Assembly (NCBI GenBank): GCA_014804905.1
Contig: JAAUYX010000043.1
Coordinates: forward strand, 1-19,012
Direction of reading: 5' to 3'
DNA length: 19,012 nt
Origin: Desulfovibrio sp.
Lineage (GTDB): Bacteria > Desulfobacterota > Desulfovibrionia > Desulfovibrionales > Desulfovibrionaceae
This document shows positions 6,123-12,423 of the stretch, piece after piece. The position numbers and the translations under genes were made by a program. The notes under the pieces are model-generated. The model was given only the letters and a program-made list of their open reading frames with translations, did not search any database and was not told the origin of the DNA. Numbering within the stretch: position 1 is the first letter of the stretch; each line of letters begins with the position of its first letter.

Positions 6123-7244
6123 ATGACCAGTAAGCGCAAGACCGGACTCATGTATTCGGACGCCTTCGCCAACTACAAGGCGGGCGACGGCTATCTCTGC
6201 ATGTCCGCGGGCTTCAATCCGTGGATGGCGACCAATGACTATTACGACACGCCCGAGCGCGTGACCGAGGCCCGAGACCTGCTGGAAAAATCGGGCCTCA
6301 TGGACAAGCTCACGCCCGTGGCGCCCGTGAAGGCGGACAAGGAGGCGCTCGTCGGCTTCCACTCGAAGGAGTACATCGACAAGCTCGAGCGCCTGAGCGC
6401 CGCCGAGGGCGGCGAAGTGGGCGAACTCTGCCAGATAGGCCGCGGCGGCCTCGACGTCATCCGCGAGGCCGTGGGCGGCGACATGGCGGCGCTCGACGCC
6501 ATCATGGCCGGGGAGATCGACAATGCCTTCTGCCTGCAAAGGCCGCCTTCTGCCCATGCCGAGCGCGACAGGGGCTTCGGCTTCTGCGTGGTGAACGACT
6601 TCAACATCCTCATCGACTACGCGCGCAAGAAATACGGCCTCAAGCGCATCATGGTCATCGACTTTGACAACCACTATAAAAAGGGCATTGAGGACGCCTG
6701 GTACGATACGGACGAAGTGCTCTATGCCGAGGTGCACCAGACCGGGGCGCTCCCGGAAAACAGCGCGGCCGACCGCAATGCGGACATGATTGGCGAGGGC
6801 GCGGGCAAGGGCCACAACGTGGTCATTCCCATGCCCGCGGGCGCGGGCGACGAGGCCTATATCAAGGCCTTCGAGGACGTCATCATCCCCATCGGGCTGC
6901 AGTACAGGCCCGAGCTCGTGGTGCTCATTGCGGGCTATGCCTCCAACATTTTCGACCCGCTCTGCCGCCAGCAGCTCACGGCCACTGGCTACCGGAAACT
7001 GGTGGAACTCGCGCAGGGCCTGGCCGACGCCACGGCGCACGGGCGGCTCATCGCCCTGCTCGAGGGGGGCAAGGGCAACTACATGTCCTTCTGCATCCTC
7101 AAGAGCGTCGAGGCCCTTGCCGGCGAAAGCACCGAAGTGACCGACCCCACCGCGGGGCTCATCGTGCGCAACCACCTCACGCCGGACCAGCGCGCGGCCA
7201 TCGATGAGGTCAAGGCCGTGCTCGCGCCTTACTGGAAACTGTAG
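6123..7244 (+). CDS. Class II histone-deacetylase-fold protein with altered active site
   Basis: A 373-aa protein of the arginase/deacetylase fold, aligned by its class II deacetylase landmarks: TPERVTEARDLLEKSGL (43-59), FHSKEYIDKLERLSAAEGGE (79-98), RPPSAHAERDRGFGFC (140-155), IDFDNHYKKGIEDAWY (179-194), HQTGALP (205-211), GYASNIFDPL (271-280), and LLEGGKGNY (312-320). Standard enzymes have RPPGHHA, DxDxHHGNGT, GFDA..DPL and EGGY. Here the first His of the pair is Ala144, the third zinc ligand Asp is Ala273, and the catalytic Tyr is Lys317; only D182 and H184 of the metal site remain. It may be a non-catalytic or repurposed member rather than an acetylpolyamine or acetyl-lysine hydrolase. 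AGGGAGG precedes the ATG. The MBL-fold gene follows after 18 bp, so they form an operon. Confidence 0.85.
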   Translation: MTSKRKTGLMYSDAFANYKAGDGYLCMSAGFNPWMATNDYYDTPERVTEARDLLEKSGLMDKLTPVAPVKADKEALVGFHSKEYIDKLERLSAAEGGEVGELCQIGRGGLDVIREAVGGDMAALDAIMAGEIDNAFCLQRPPSAHAERDRGFGFCVVNDFNILIDYARKKYGLKRIMVIDFDNHYKKGIEDAWYDTDEVLYAEVHQTGALPENSAADRNADMIGEGAGKGHNVVIPMPAGAGDEAYIKAFEDVIIPIGLQYRPELVVLIAGYASNIFDPLCRQQLTATGYRKLVELAQGLADATAHGRLIALLEGGKGNYMSFCILKSVEALAGESTEVTDPTAGLIVRNHLTPDQRAAIDEVKAVLAPYWKL

Positions 7245-7262
7245 AAAAAGAAGGAGGAAACC

Positions 7263-8180
7263 ATGAAAGCGCGTTTTATCCCCGGTCTTTTGGCGGCCCT
7301 CCTGCTGCTGGCCGCCCCGGCGCTCGCCGTTGAGACAAAACAGCAGGCGGAGGCCCCCCAGGCAGCGGATAAATCCGCCCCGGCCTTCCAGATCCAGCAT
7401 GTGCGCAATGCCACGGCCAAGCTCACAAGCGGCGACGCCACCTTTCTCATCGACCCCATGCTGGCCGCGCCCGGCGCCTATGAGGGCTTCGCCAACACCT
7501 ACCGCGGCGGAATGCGCAACCCCTTCACGCCGCTCCCCATGCCGGTGGAGGACCTGCTCGCGGGCGTGGATGCGGTCATCCTCACGCATACCCACCTCGA
7601 CCACTGGGACCCGGCGGCGCAAAAGGCGCTCCCCAAGGACATGCCCCTCTTCGTGCAGCATGAGGAGGACGCAAAGCTCGTGCGCGGCCAGGGCTTCAGG
7701 GACGTGCGCATCCTCAAGGACGGCGAGCTCATCAAGGGCGTGCGCCTCGAGCGCACGGCCACGCGCCACGGAAGCGAGGCCATGTATGCCGACCCGGTGC
7801 TCGCCAGGGCGCTCGGCGAGGTCATGGGCATCGTCTTCACCGCGCCGGACGGCAAAAAGGCCTGGGTGGTGGGCGACACCGTGTGGTTCCCCGGTGTGGA
7901 CGCGGTGCTGGCCGCCCACAGGCCGGACGTCATCATCATGAACGCGGGCGGGGCCGCCATGGCCATCCCGGCCTTCCAGGACGCGCCGGAAATCATCATG
8001 AACAAGGACGACGTGCTGCGCATGGTCAGGGCCGCGCCCGACGCGCAGGTGGTGGCCGTGCACATGGACGCCATCAACCACATGACCGTGGACCGCAAGG
8101 ACCTCGCCCGCTTCACGCGCGAGCACGGCATCCGGGACAAGGTGCTCATCCCCTTTGACGGCGAGGTCATGGACTTCTGA
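7263..8180 (+). CDS. Exported MBL-fold metal-dependent hydrolase
   Basis: A 305-aa metallo-beta-lactamase-fold protein of the UlaG/Lactamase_B_2 type. A clear signal peptide (positive start, hydrophobic 6-18, then APALA ending at 22) directs it to the periplasm. The metal site looks intact: H109-x-H111-x-D113-H114 in THTHLDHWD, then His169 (TRHG), Asp205 (VVGDTVW) and His267 (AVHMDA). The fold covers lactonases, phosphodiesterases and amidohydrolases; substrate cannot be read. AAGGAGG lies 6 nt before the ATG, and the gene is 18 bp behind the deacetylase-like gene, so the two are cotranscribed, though one product is exported and the other appears cytoplasmic. A terminator follows at 8206-8240. 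Confidence 0.88.
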   Translation: MKARFIPGLLAALLLLAAPALAVETKQQAEAPQAADKSAPAFQIQHVRNATAKLTSGDATFLIDPMLAAPGAYEGFANTYRGGMRNPFTPLPMPVEDLLAGVDAVILTHTHLDHWDPAAQKALPKDMPLFVQHEEDAKLVRGQGFRDVRILKDGELIKGVRLERTATRHGSEAMYADPVLARALGEVMGIVFTAPDGKKAWVVGDTVWFPGVDAVLAAHRPDVIIMNAGGAAMAIPAFQDAPEIIMNKDDVLRMVRAAPDAQVVAVHMDAINHMTVDRKDLARFTREHGIRDKVLIPFDGEVMDF

Positions 8181-8205
8181 TGCTGCGCCGCTCCCGCCGC
8201 TTGGA

Positions 8206-8240
8206 CCGCGCATTCCTCCACGGGCTGCGCGGCCTTTTTT
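8206..8240 (+). terminator. Intrinsic terminator after the MBL-fold gene
   Basis: CCGCGCA (8206-8212) pairs with TGCGCGG (8226-8232), loop 13 nt, then CC and six T (8235-8240). It starts 26 nt after the stop codon and ends the two-gene operon. Its 3' end touches the stop codon of the minus-strand small ORF. Confidence 0.8.
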
Positions 8241-8376
8241 ACCGGCGGGAGGTGGCGGCGAAGCAGAGCAGGACGCCCAGGAGGAGCGCCCCTGTGAGCA
8301 GCACGGCGTCAAGACCGCCATGCGCGAGCAGCCAAGGCCCCAGCCAGTTCTCTCCCTCCCCTCTCCCGGCGCGCAT
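8239..8376 (-). CDS. Possible small membrane protein, 45 aa
   Basis: A short frame beginning ATG at 8376 and ending TAA at 8239-8241. After a polar start (MRAGRGEGENW) it has a long hydrophobic stretch, about residues 22-41 (LDAVLLTGALLLGVLLCFAA), and a TSRR end, the look of a single-pass membrane peptide with a positively charged C-terminus. It begins 12 nt after the stop of the aldo/keto reductase at 8389-9384 on the same strand, and GAGG lies about 11 nt before the ATG, so it may be the last gene of that transcript. No homologue is recognised. In GC-rich DNA such a frame can arise by chance. Confidence 0.4.
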   Translation of the reverse strand: MRAGRGEGENWLGPWLLAHGGLDAVLLTGALLLGVLLCFAATSRR

Positions 8377-8388
8377 CTGCGTTGCGCC

Positions 8389-9384
8389 TCACTTGACGAG
8401 CTTGGCCTGGCTTTCGGGATAGCGCTCGCCCCGTATCTGGATTTCGTCCAGGCGGGCATTGATGGCCGCCAGTTCCTCCGGCGTGAAGCGCACATCGAGG
8501 CTTGCGAGATTGTCCTTGAGGCGGCTGAGCTTTTTCGTGCCGGGAATGGGCACGAAGGAGGGGCTTTGCGCCAGTATCCACGCCAGCGCCACCTGCGCGG
8601 GCGTGGCCCGCTTTTGCTTCGCTATCTCGTCCACAAAGTCGGCGAGCTCCATGTTTTTCTGGAAGTTCTCGCCCTGGAAGCGCGGGATGGACGCGCGGAA
8701 ATCATTGGCCGCCAGTTTCGTATCGCGCCTGAAAAGCCCGCTGAGGATGCCCTTGCCCAGCGGCGAGAAGGGCACGAAGCCGATGCCGAGCTCCTTCAGG
8801 GTGGGGATGATTTCTTTCTCGGGGTCGCGGAAGAACAGGGAATATTCGCTTTCCACGGCGCAGACCGGGCACACGGCGTCGGCGCGCCGGATGATGTCGG
8901 CTTTCGCTTCCGAGAGCCCGAAATGCAGGGCCTTGCCCTCGCGGATAAGCTCGGCCACGGTCCCGGCCACGTCCTCGATGTTTACTTTCGGGTCCACGCG
9001 GTGCTGGTAGAGGAGGTCGATATGGTCGGTGCGCAGGCGGCGCAGCGAGCCCTCCACGGACTTGCGGATGGCGGCCGGGCTGCTGTCGAGGCCATAGGCC
9101 GTGGCGCCGTTGACCGTGCCGTCATCCGGAATGTCCCAGCCGAACTTGGTGGCGATGACCACCTTGTCCCGCACCGGGGCGAGAGCCTCGCCCACCAGTT
9201 CCTCGTTGGTGTAGGGGCCGTAGACCTCGGCGGTGTCGAAAAAGGTGACGCCCATATCCACGGCCGCGCGGATGGTGGCGATGGAGTCCTTTTTCTCCGG
9301 GAAGGGCGGATAACTGTGGGTGAAGCCCATGCAGCCGAGGCCCAGGGCCGAGACTTCGAGATCGCGCAGGAACCGTTTTTCCAT
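8389..9384 (-). CDS. Aldo/keto reductase (AKR-1)
   Basis: A 331-aa NAD(P)H-dependent aldo/keto reductase of the IolS/Tas-like group. The catalytic tetrad is visible: Asp50 and Tyr55 in FFDTAEVYGPYTNEE, Lys80 in IATKFGW, His128 in LLYQHRVDP. The C-terminal cofactor-binding part includes FVPFSPLGKGILSG and VPIPGTKKLSRLKDN. The opening EVSALGLGCMGF is typical. It reduces carbonyl groups of sugars, aldehydes or ketones; substrate not readable. CAAGGAGG precedes the ATG. It is divergent from the LysR gene at 9567, which probably controls it, and closely resembles AKR-2 (10446-11444). Confidence 0.93.
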   Translation of the reverse strand: MEKRFLRDLEVSALGLGCMGFTHSYPPFPEKKDSIATIRAAVDMGVTFFDTAEVYGPYTNEELVGEALAPVRDKVVIATKFGWDIPDDGTVNGATAYGLDSSPAAIRKSVEGSLRRLRTDHIDLLYQHRVDPKVNIEDVAGTVAELIREGKALHFGLSEAKADIIRRADAVCPVCAVESEYSLFFRDPEKEIIPTLKELGIGFVPFSPLGKGILSGLFRRDTKLAANDFRASIPRFQGENFQKNMELADFVDEIAKQKRATPAQVALAWILAQSPSFVPIPGTKKLSRLKDNLASLDVRFTPEELAAINARLDEIQIRGERYPESQAKLVK

Positions 9385-9450
9385 GTCTGCCTCCTTGAGG
9401 GCGCTTCGCGCTCTTTCTCTTCCCTACCTCTTTCCGGGCGGCGGGGGGAA

Positions 9451-9477
9451 GCCGCAAAAAACTTCATGCGGCATTAA
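9451..9477. promoter_or_regulatory. Overlapping dyads, likely LysR-type binding site
   Basis: In the AKR-1/LysR-1 gap, TTCATG-CGG-CATTAA (9463-9477) is a near-perfect dyad containing a T-N11-A core (9464-9476), the classic LysR-family box. A second overlapping dyad is GCCGCA (9451-9456) with TGCGGC (9467-9472). The site lies about 70 bp before the AKR-1 start and 90 bp before LysR-1, a usual place for a regulator that controls both genes. Confidence 0.45.
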
Positions 9478-9511
9478 GAAAAAATGAGCGCCGGGGCTGG
9501 CGCAAGGCGTG

Positions 9512-9559
9512 CCCTGTGCTGTGAAGATGCGGCGCCCGGAGAACGGGCACTGCACAGGG
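9512..9559. promoter_or_regulatory. Inverted repeat in the LysR-1 leader
   Basis: CCCTGTGC (9512-9519) and GCACAGGG (9552-9559) form an 8-bp perfect inverted repeat, 32 bp apart, the right arm overlapping the LysR-1 ribosome site. It could be an autoregulation site or an RNA stem masking the ribosome site. Confidence 0.3.
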
Positions 9560-9566
9560 GGAAGCC

Positions 9567-10451
9567 ATGCTCCATCCGCAATGGGAGACCTTGTTCCTTG
9601 TCGTGGAATACGGCAGTTTTTCGCGCGCCGCGGCCGCGCGCTCGTGCTCGGCCGTGGCCGTCATGAACCAGGTGAATGCCCTGGAGGAGCGGCTGGGCGT
9701 GACCTTGCTCGCGCGCTCCACGCGCGGGGTGCGGCTCACCGAAGCCGGGGAGGCCCTCGTGGCCGAGGCCCGGCGTCTCGGCGCGGAGGCGGCCCGTGCC
9801 GTGGAAAAGGCGCGCACGGCCGCCGGACGCGGCGTTGTCAGAATCGGCACGTCCTTCCTCCGCCCCTGCCGGCCGCTCCTGGACCGCTTGGAAAAACTCC
9901 CGGCCGCCGTGCGGGAGTGTTTCCAGATCAGCATCGTTCCTTTCAGCGACAGCCCCGGCGACTTCGGCCGCCTGCAACAGCGCTTAGGCTCCGACATCGA
10001 CTGTTTCGTGAGCCCCTGCGACAGCGCGGCCTGGAGGGAGGATTTCAGCCTGCTGCCGCTGGGGAGCTCGCGCTGCTGCGTGGCCCTCGCCGCCGGGCAC
10101 CGCCTTGCGAGCAAGGCCCGGCTCACCTGGGACGACCTCGAGGGCGAGACCCTCTTGCTCGTCAAGCGCGGCGTCTCGCCCACGCTGGACCGCCTGCGCG
10201 ACGAAATCGCCCGCGAGCATCCGGGTATTACCGTGCTGGACGCGCCGGGCTATTATGACATGGAGGTGTTCAACAGGTGCGGGCAGGCGGGCTACCTCAT
10301 GGAATGCCCGGAAATCTGGAAGGGAGTGCACCCCTCCCTCGTCACCCTGCCGGTGGCCTGGGACTATGCACTCCCTTTCGGCATCGTGTATGCGAAAGCG
10401 CCGTCCCCGGCCTTCCGCCGCTTTGTGGAAGCGCTGGCCGAGACCCTATGA
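9567..10451 (+). CDS. LysR family transcriptional regulator (LysR-1)
   Basis: A 294-aa LysR-type regulator. The winged helix-turn-helix occupies about residues 5-62 (FLVVEYGSFSRAAAARSCSA, then NALEERLGVTLLARSTRGVRLTEAGE); the recognition helix is unusually Cys/Ser/Ala-rich. A helical linker and a substrate-binding domain from about residue 90 (RIGTSFLRP) follow. The effector domain is clearly related to that of LysR-2 (12424-13386): RIGTSFL, CCVALAAGHRLA, LVTLPVAWDYALPFGIVYAKAPSP have close counterparts. Transcribed away from AKR-1, its probable target. Its 3' end overlaps the convergent AKR-2 by 6 bp. The effector is unknown. Confidence 0.92.
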   Translation: MLHPQWETLFLVVEYGSFSRAAAARSCSAVAVMNQVNALEERLGVTLLARSTRGVRLTEAGEALVAEARRLGAEAARAVEKARTAAGRGVVRIGTSFLRPCRPLLDRLEKLPAAVRECFQISIVPFSDSPGDFGRLQQRLGSDIDCFVSPCDSAAWREDFSLLPLGSSRCCVALAAGHRLASKARLTWDDLEGETLLLVKRGVSPTLDRLRDEIAREHPGITVLDAPGYYDMEVFNRCGQAGYLMECPEIWKGVHPSLVTLPVAWDYALPFGIVYAKAPSPAFRRFVEALAETL

Positions 10452-11444
10452 GGCGCGCACCGTCCCCAGCTTCTCGATGTCCTTGTCTGTCCTGTTGCCG
10501 TGGATGATGATGCCGTCGAGCGCCTTTTCCAGCGCGGTGAATTCCGCATCCGTGAGCGTGATGTCCGCCGCGGCGAGGTTTTCGCGCACGCGCTCCTCCT
10601 TGCGCATCCCGGGGATGGGCACGATGAAGTCGCCCTTGCGCAATATCCACGCGAGCGAGATTTGCGCCGGGGTGGCGTTCTTCTCGCGGGCGAAGCGCCG
10701 GAGCAGGTCGAGCAGGGGCTGGTTGGCGGCCACGTTCTCCTTGCTGAAGCGCGTGATGACGCGGCGCACGTCGTCGCCGGAATACTCGGTCTTTTCCGTA
10801 TATTTGCCGCTCAGGAAACCGCTCGCCAGCGGCGAGAAGGGCACGAAGCCGATGCCGAGCTCGGCGCAGGCCGGGATGACGTCCTTCTCGAACATCCGCT
10901 CCATCATGGAGTATTCGCTCTGGATGGCGGCGAGCGGCGTCACCGCGTGCGCCCGGCGCACCTGGGCCTCCGTGGCCTGCGACAGGCCCCAGCCGCGCAC
11001 GAGGCCCTCGCGGATAAGGGCGCCGAGGGTGTCGGCGATGCCCTCGAGGTCGCAGTCCTCGGGAACGCGGTGCAGGTAGTAGAGGTCCACATAGTCCGTG
11101 CCGAGCCGCTTCAGCGATTCCTCGAGCGAGCGGCGGATGCCCTGCGGGCTCAGCTTCGGCCAGGGCCAGTCCTGGCCGGGCAGCGCGAAGGGGCTGAACT
11201 TGGTGGCGAGCACGATGTCCTTGCGGAAGGGCGCCACGCCCTTGCCCGTGAGCTCCTCGTTGACAAAGGGGCCGTAGACCTCGGCGGTGTCGTAGAAGGT
11301 GCAGCCGAGCTCGTGCGCCAGCGCCATGAGGCGCAGGGCCTCGGATTCCGGCGGCAGCGCGCCGTAGCCGTGGCTGAAGCCCATGCAGCCCATGCCTATG
11401 GCCGAGACCGTGAGGCCGCTTTTGCCGAGTTCGCGTGTTTTCAT
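10446..11444 (-). CDS. Aldo/keto reductase (AKR-2)
   Basis: A 332-aa aldo/keto reductase and close paralogue of AKR-1. The tetrad is Asp52 and Tyr57 (FYDTAEVYGPFVNEE), Lys82 (LATKFSPF) and His125 (LYYLHRVPED); the cofactor region has GFVPFSPLASGFLSGKY and VPIPGMRKEERVREN. Compared with AKR-1 the segment after Lys82 differs (ALPGQDWPWPKLSP), a place that shapes substrate choice. It starts 12 bp after the stop of the AKR-3 gene, whose end carries its ribosome site (GAAGAGG), so AKR-3 and AKR-2 are one transcript. Its end overlaps LysR-1 by 6 bp on the other strand, leaving no room for a terminator between them. Confidence 0.93.
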   Translation of the reverse strand: MKTRELGKSGLTVSAIGMGCMGFSHGYGALPPESEALRLMALAHELGCTFYDTAEVYGPFVNEELTGKGVAPFRKDIVLATKFSPFALPGQDWPWPKLSPQGIRRSLEESLKRLGTDYVDLYYLHRVPEDCDLEGIADTLGALIREGLVRGWGLSQATEAQVRRAHAVTPLAAIQSEYSMMERMFEKDVIPACAELGIGFVPFSPLASGFLSGKYTEKTEYSGDDVRRVITRFSKENVAANQPLLDLLRRFAREKNATPAQISLAWILRKGDFIVPIPGMRKEERVRENLAAADITLTDAEFTALEKALDGIIIHGNRTDKDIEKLGTVRAS

Positions 11445-11456
11445 GGTGGTGCCTCT

Positions 11457-12308
11457 TCAAATGTCGTAGCGCACGTTGCAGAGCCAGCTCACGATTTTCG
11501 GGTCATAGTGGGAGAAGAAGCAGCTTTTCCCGGTGTCGAGGCTGCGAATCTTTTCCATGTCCGCGTCGCTCAGGCTGAAGTCAAACACGGCGAAATTCTG
11601 CTCCATGCGCTCCCGGTGCACGGATTTGGGGATGCACACGATGCCCCGCTGCACCAGCCAGCGCAGGATGACCTGCGCCACGCTTTTTCCGTGCGCCTCG
11701 GCGATGGAAAGCAGCACGGGATTGCGGAAGATGTCGTTCTTCCCTTCCGCAAAAGGCCCCCAGGACTGCATCTGCACCCGGTTTTCGGCCATGAATTCCT
11801 GGTCGGCCCAGCGCTGGCAGAAGGGATTGACCTCCACCTGGTCAAGCGCGGGCGCGACCTCGTTGCAGCCGATGAGGTCGGCGAGGCGGTCGGGCATGAA
11901 GTTGCACACGCCGATGGCGCGCACCCGGCCCTCGCGGTACAGCTCCTCCATGGCCCGCCATGCGCCGTAATAGTCGTTGAAGGGCTGGTGGATGAGGTAG
12001 AGGTCCAGATAGTCCGTGCCCAGGCGCTCGAGCGACTTCTGAAAGGCCGCTTTCGCCTTCTCATAGCCGGCATCCTGTATCCAGAGCTTGGTGGTGAGGA
12101 AGATGTCCTCGCGGGCAACACCGCTTTTGCGCAGGGCGCGCCCCACGGCTTCCTCGTTGAGGTAGGCGGCCGCAGTATCGATGAGCCGGTAGCCCACGGC
12201 GAGCGCGTCCAGCACGGCCCGCTCGCATTCCGCCGCGTCCTCTATCTGGTAAACGCCGAAGCCCAGGATGGGCATTTCCACGCCGTTGTTGAGGGTCACG
12301 CTGTCCAT
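11457..12308 (-). CDS. Aldo/keto reductase, 2,5-diketogluconate reductase-like (AKR-3)
   Basis: A 283-aa aldo/keto reductase of the shorter DkgA/AKR5-like type, distinct from AKR-1 and AKR-2. The start NNGVEMPILGFGVYQI is typical; the tetrad is Asp44 and Tyr49 (LIDTAAAYLNEE), Lys74 (TTKLW) and His107 (YLIHQPFNDYYGAW); RGIVCIPKSVHRERMEQN binds the cofactor phosphate. Enzymes of this type reduce keto sugars, methylglyoxal and other small carbonyls. An open frame continues upstream to 12893, but the family alignment and a GGGAG site before 12308 fix the start. It is the first gene of the AKR-3/AKR-2 operon, divergent from LysR-2. Confidence 0.93.
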   Translation of the reverse strand: MDSVTLNNGVEMPILGFGVYQIEDAAECERAVLDALAVGYRLIDTAAAYLNEEAVGRALRKSGVAREDIFLTTKLWIQDAGYEKAKAAFQKSLERLGTDYLDLYLIHQPFNDYYGAWRAMEELYREGRVRAIGVCNFMPDRLADLIGCNEVAPALDQVEVNPFCQRWADQEFMAENRVQMQSWGPFAEGKNDIFRNPVLLSIAEAHGKSVAQVILRWLVQRGIVCIPKSVHRERMEQNFAVFDFSLSDADMEKIRSLDTGKSCFFSHYDPKIVSWLCNVRYDI

Positions 12309-12357
12309 GGCTGTCTCCCGGTTGCGGTTTCCTGCTTCACCTCTACATGGGCGCGGA

Positions 12358-12386
12358 TTGCATGTAAAATGCCTATTTGCTACAAC
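12358..12386 (+). promoter_or_regulatory. Promoter of LysR-2
   Basis: TTGCAT (12358-12363), 17 bp, then TACAAC (12381-12386), in the divergent gap before the LysR-2 start at 12424. Spacing is ideal for sigma-70 and the patch is AT-richer than its surroundings. Transcription would start near 12393, inside the dyad at 12389-12407. Confidence 0.5.
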
Positions 12387-12388
12387 CG

Positions 12389-12407
12389 TTGGAACCCTTG
12401 GTTTCAA
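12389..12407. promoter_or_regulatory. Operator-like dyad in the AKR-3/LysR-2 gap
   Basis: TTGGAACC-CTT-GGTTTCAA is a 19-bp dyad with 7 of 8 pairs matching. It covers the predicted LysR-2 transcription start and lies 17 bp before the start codon, a position suited to autorepression. Which protein binds it is inferred. Confidence 0.5.
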
Positions 12408-12423
12408 CCTACCCGAGGCCGCC

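Noticed and set aside
6042..8495. Very long open frame (817 codons) on the minus strand opposite the deacetylase-like and MBL genes
   Set aside because: It is the antisense frame of two well-supported genes, low-complexity in His, Arg, Gly and Val as expected from GC-rich complement, and matches no family.
12268..12423. Upstream extension of LysR-2
   Set aside because: It covers the promoter and operator-like dyad and reads unlike a LysR N-terminus; the start at 12424 has a ribosome site.
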